In this document: positions 5,508 to 6,905 of the stretch, piece after piece
How positions within the stretch are numbered: the first letter of the stretch is position 1
Layout: every line of letters begins with the position of its first letter
NCBI GenBank assembly: GCA_002453165.1
Contig: DKGH01000233.1
Coordinates: 7,672 to 14,576 of the forward strand
DNA from: Verrucomicrobia bacterium UBA6775
Lineage (GTDB): Bacteria > Verrucomicrobiota > Verrucomicrobiia > Limisphaerales > UBA1096
Reading direction: 5' to 3'
DNA length: 6,905 bases
Notes under the pieces: model-generated
What the model was told of the DNA's origin: nothing
Database searches by the model: none
What the model saw: the letters and a program-made list of their open reading frames with translations, nothing else
Program-made: the position numbers and the translations under genes

Positions 5508-6083
5508 ATGACGGCTAAGCAGTTTGCCAATATAATCAAACGTAAATTCAAGGATATCATTTCAGATATCCTTGAATTTCGTGGTGAATTAACATTGGAA
5601 GTTTCAGATTCTTCACAAATTTCTGAGGTGTGTCGTTATGCAAAAGAGGAGCTAGGATTCGATTACCTTGTAGATTTATGCACTGTTGATAATGATGATG
5701 ATACGCCACGTTGGACTGCGGTTTATCACATTTATGGATATGGGCATCTTCAACACCTTCGTTTAAAGACAAGCGCTAGCGAGGAGGATTCTGAATTTCC
5801 TACAGTTACAACTGTTTGGAGATCTGCCAATTGGCACGAGCGTGAGGCATATGATATGATGGGTATTCGTTTTGCAGGTCATCCGGATTTACGTCGTATA
5901 CTTATGTGGGAGGGCTATCCTTATTACCCATTAAGAAAAGATTTTCCACTTGAGGGTAAGCCAAGTGAAATGCCAGATGTTGCATTTACGGATCCTATTC
6001 CACTTGAGGGTGGGCCTTTTGTTACTCTTGCCGGAGGTGAAGACGCTGCTGCTCGCGAACCTAGAGTGCGTAATCCAGAATAA
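5508..6083 (+). CDS. nuoC: NADH-quinone oxidoreductase subunit C
   Basis: A 191-residue protein, the 30-kDa subunit of complex I, in the peripheral arm next to NuoB and NuoD. It holds no cofactor and has a structural role. The family signature is at residues 109-126 (WHEREAYDMMGIRFAGHP), followed by DLRRILMWEGYPYYPLRKDFPLEG. The length is that of a stand-alone NuoC, and it is not fused to NuoD as in E. coli. It begins 7 bp after nuoB and ends 4 bp before nuoD, so the three genes are very probably one transcript. Upstream of the ATG only a weak GAG could act as a ribosome site. Codons 13-24 contain a perfect 15-bp inverted repeat, listed separately. The run after residue 175 (GGEDAAAREPRVRNPE) is a family-variable tail. 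Confidence 0.96.
   Translation: MTAKQFANIIKRKFKDIISDILEFRGELTLEVSDSSQISEVCRYAKEELGFDYLVDLCTVDNDDDTPRWTAVYHIYGYGHLQHLRLKTSASEEDSEFPTVTTVWRSANWHEREAYDMMGIRFAGHPDLRRILMWEGYPYYPLRKDFPLEGKPSEMPDVAFTDPIPLEGGPFVTLAGGEDAAAREPRVRNPE
5544..5579 (+). repeat. Perfect 15-bp inverted repeat in early nuoC
   Basis: Left arm AAATTCAAGGATATC (5544-5558), loop ATTTCA (5559-5564), right arm GATATCCTTGAATTT (5565-5579), with every base paired. It covers nuoC codons 13-24 (KFKDIISDILEF), starting 36 nt after the start codon. In the mRNA it would form a stable hairpin where ribosomes begin nuoC. There is no T run, and it lies within a gene, so it is not an obvious terminator. It could affect mRNA stability, processing or the NuoB/NuoC ratio; this is inference. 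Confidence 0.85.
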
Positions 6084-6087
6084 ACGA

Positions 6088-6905
6088 ATGGCAGAATACC
6101 AGAACATTCAGGTAAGTGATTCAATTGCGAGATCTGCGCAAGCCATGGAAGAGTTGCAAGATGTTCAAGGTGAAAAGATGACGCTGAACATGGGGCCATC
6201 GCATCCGGCTACACATGGTGTCCTGAGATTATCGCTTGAGCTTGACGGAGAAATTATAGTTAAGGCAGTTCCTGAAGTTGGTTACCTTCACAGAGGTGAT
6301 GAAAAAATTGCTGAGAATATGACATATTCTCAATTTTTACCATACACCGACAGGTTGGATTACTTGGCTCCACTATCAAATAATGTGGCTTACGCTTTGG
6401 CTGTTGAAAAATTATTAGGTGTAGATTCAAAATTACCTGAGCGTTGCCAGTTTATTCGAGTTATATGTTGTGAGCTTGCTAGAATATCAGCTCATTTGCT
6501 TGGCTTGGGTGCATATGCTATGGACGTAGGTGCTCTTACAGTTTTTCTTCACACTTTCAATGAGCGCGAAAAAATTTATAATTTAATAGAGGCTCTGACA
6601 GGTGCTAGGCTTACCACAAGTTATACTCGAATTGGAGGGTTGTCTCGGGATTTGCCTGAAGGCTGGGTTGATGAACTTGCAAAGTTTAACAAAGAGATTT
6701 TATATGCTATTTCAGAAGCTGACCAATTACTCACAAGAAATAAGATTTTTTTGGACCGAACTAAGGACGTCGGTATTATTTCAAAAGAAGAGGCAATTGA
6801 CTTTGGTTTATCAGGACCAAACTTGAGGGGCAGTAATATTGAGTATGATATTCGCAAGGCGCAACCCTACTTGGTTTATGACCAATTAGATTTCGACATA
6901 CCCTA
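6088..6905 (+). CDS. nuoD: NADH-quinone oxidoreductase subunit D, N-terminal part
   Basis: 272 codons are visible and the gene is cut by the window end. NuoD, the 49-kDa subunit related to [NiFe]-hydrogenase large subunits, forms the quinone-binding site with NuoB. Family motifs: MTLNMGPSHPATHGVLRL (residues 31-48), GYLHRGDEKIAE, TYSQFLPYTDRLDYL, AVEKLLG, GARLTTSYTRIGGLSRDLPEGW and GLSGPNLRGS. Family length is about 400 residues, so roughly two thirds is present. The ATG at 6088 lies 4 bp after the nuoC stop and gives a 30-residue leader (MAEYQNIQVSDSIARS...) before the conserved core. The in-frame ATG at 6178 (M31) begins exactly at that core, so a shorter start is possible; operon spacing favours 6088. 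No Shine-Dalgarno sequence is visible. Confidence 0.95.
   Translation, partial: MAEYQNIQVSDSIARSAQAMEELQDVQGEKMTLNMGPSHPATHGVLRLSLELDGEIIVKAVPEVGYLHRGDEKIAENMTYSQFLPYTDRLDYLAPLSNNVAYALAVEKLLGVDSKLPERCQFIRVICCELARISAHLLGLGAYAMDVGALTVFLHTFNEREKIYNLIEALTGARLTTSYTRIGGLSRDLPEGWVDELAKFNKEILYAISEADQLLTRNKIFLDRTKDVGIISKEEAIDFGLSGPNLRGSNIEYDIRKAQPYLVYDQLDFDIP
6303..6338 (+). repeat. Imperfect inverted repeat in nuoD
   Basis: Inner arms GAGAATATG (6313-6321) and CATATTCTC (6323-6331) pair perfectly around a single A. After a 3-base bulge on the left side the pairing continues for 7 bp (AAAAATT 6303-6309 with AATTTTT 6332-6338). It lies in a conserved part of nuoD (EKIAENMTYSQF), so part of the pairing may be due to the protein sequence and AT bias. 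It is weaker than the nuoC hairpin. Confidence 0.5.

Noticed and set aside
5825..5836. TGCCAATTGGCA palindrome in nuoC
   Set aside because: It encodes part of the conserved NuoC signature (SANWHE) and is not the TTGGCCAA word; probably coincidence.
5946..6011. 12-base direct repeat (5946-5957 and 6000-6011) in nuoC
   Set aside because: Both copies encode Pro-Leu-Glu-Gly in a loop near the NuoC C-terminus; a single short repeat is not enough to call an element.
1..6905. CRISPR, tRNA, rRNA, transposase, phage or defence genes
   Set aside because: Looked for on both strands; no regularly spaced repeats, cloverleaf, or protein motifs of these kinds are visible.

Overview
The window looks like a chromosomal segment of a member of the Planctomycetes-Verrucomicrobia group, most likely Verrucomicrobiota. 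The main reason is the large secreted protein in the middle. It combines a metzincin protease, two galactose-binding-like 'FDDSxW...G.GY' modules, cadherin-like 'tYtPn.gyiGeD.F.Y...D' modules and a terminal 'Y.LE.STDL..W...RFFRV' module, a combination typical of secreted proteins in that group. All genes are on the + strand.

Layout: (1) 1-720, the 3' end of an RNase R gene (end of the RNB catalytic domain, S1 domain, Lys/Arg-rich tail). (2) 717-4844, a 1375-residue exported multidomain metalloprotease whose start codon overlaps the rnr stop (ATGA). (3) 4845-4972, a 128-bp intergenic region with two copies of a TTGGCCAA palindrome and a near-perfect Rex-type operator. (4) 4973-5500 nuoB, 5508-6083 nuoC and 6088-6905 nuoD (cut by the window end), three adjacent subunits of the peripheral arm of respiratory complex I. 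NuoB carries the N2 iron-sulfur cluster, and NuoC and NuoD form the quinone-proximal connecting module. No nuoA lies in front of nuoB.

Several signals are not explained by the genes. An 8-bp palindrome, TTGGCCAA, often extended to GCGCTTGGCCAAGCGC, occurs ten times in the first 4.9 kb and never in the nuo genes. It sits in two different reading frames of the protease gene, so the DNA word rather than a peptide seems to be maintained. The base composition drops from GC-rich to AT-rich near 4610, inside the protease gene and about 360 bp before nuoB, which suggests a recombination or transfer boundary. The early part of nuoC contains a perfect 15-bp inverted repeat with a 6-nt loop, and nuoD carries a weaker one.

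Reading of the whole: a putative redox-controlled (NADH/NAD+-sensing Rex) complex I operon lies next to, and has a different composition from, an rnr-protease pair that carries a highly repeated palindrome. I see no CRISPR array, tRNA, rRNA, transposase or defence system.
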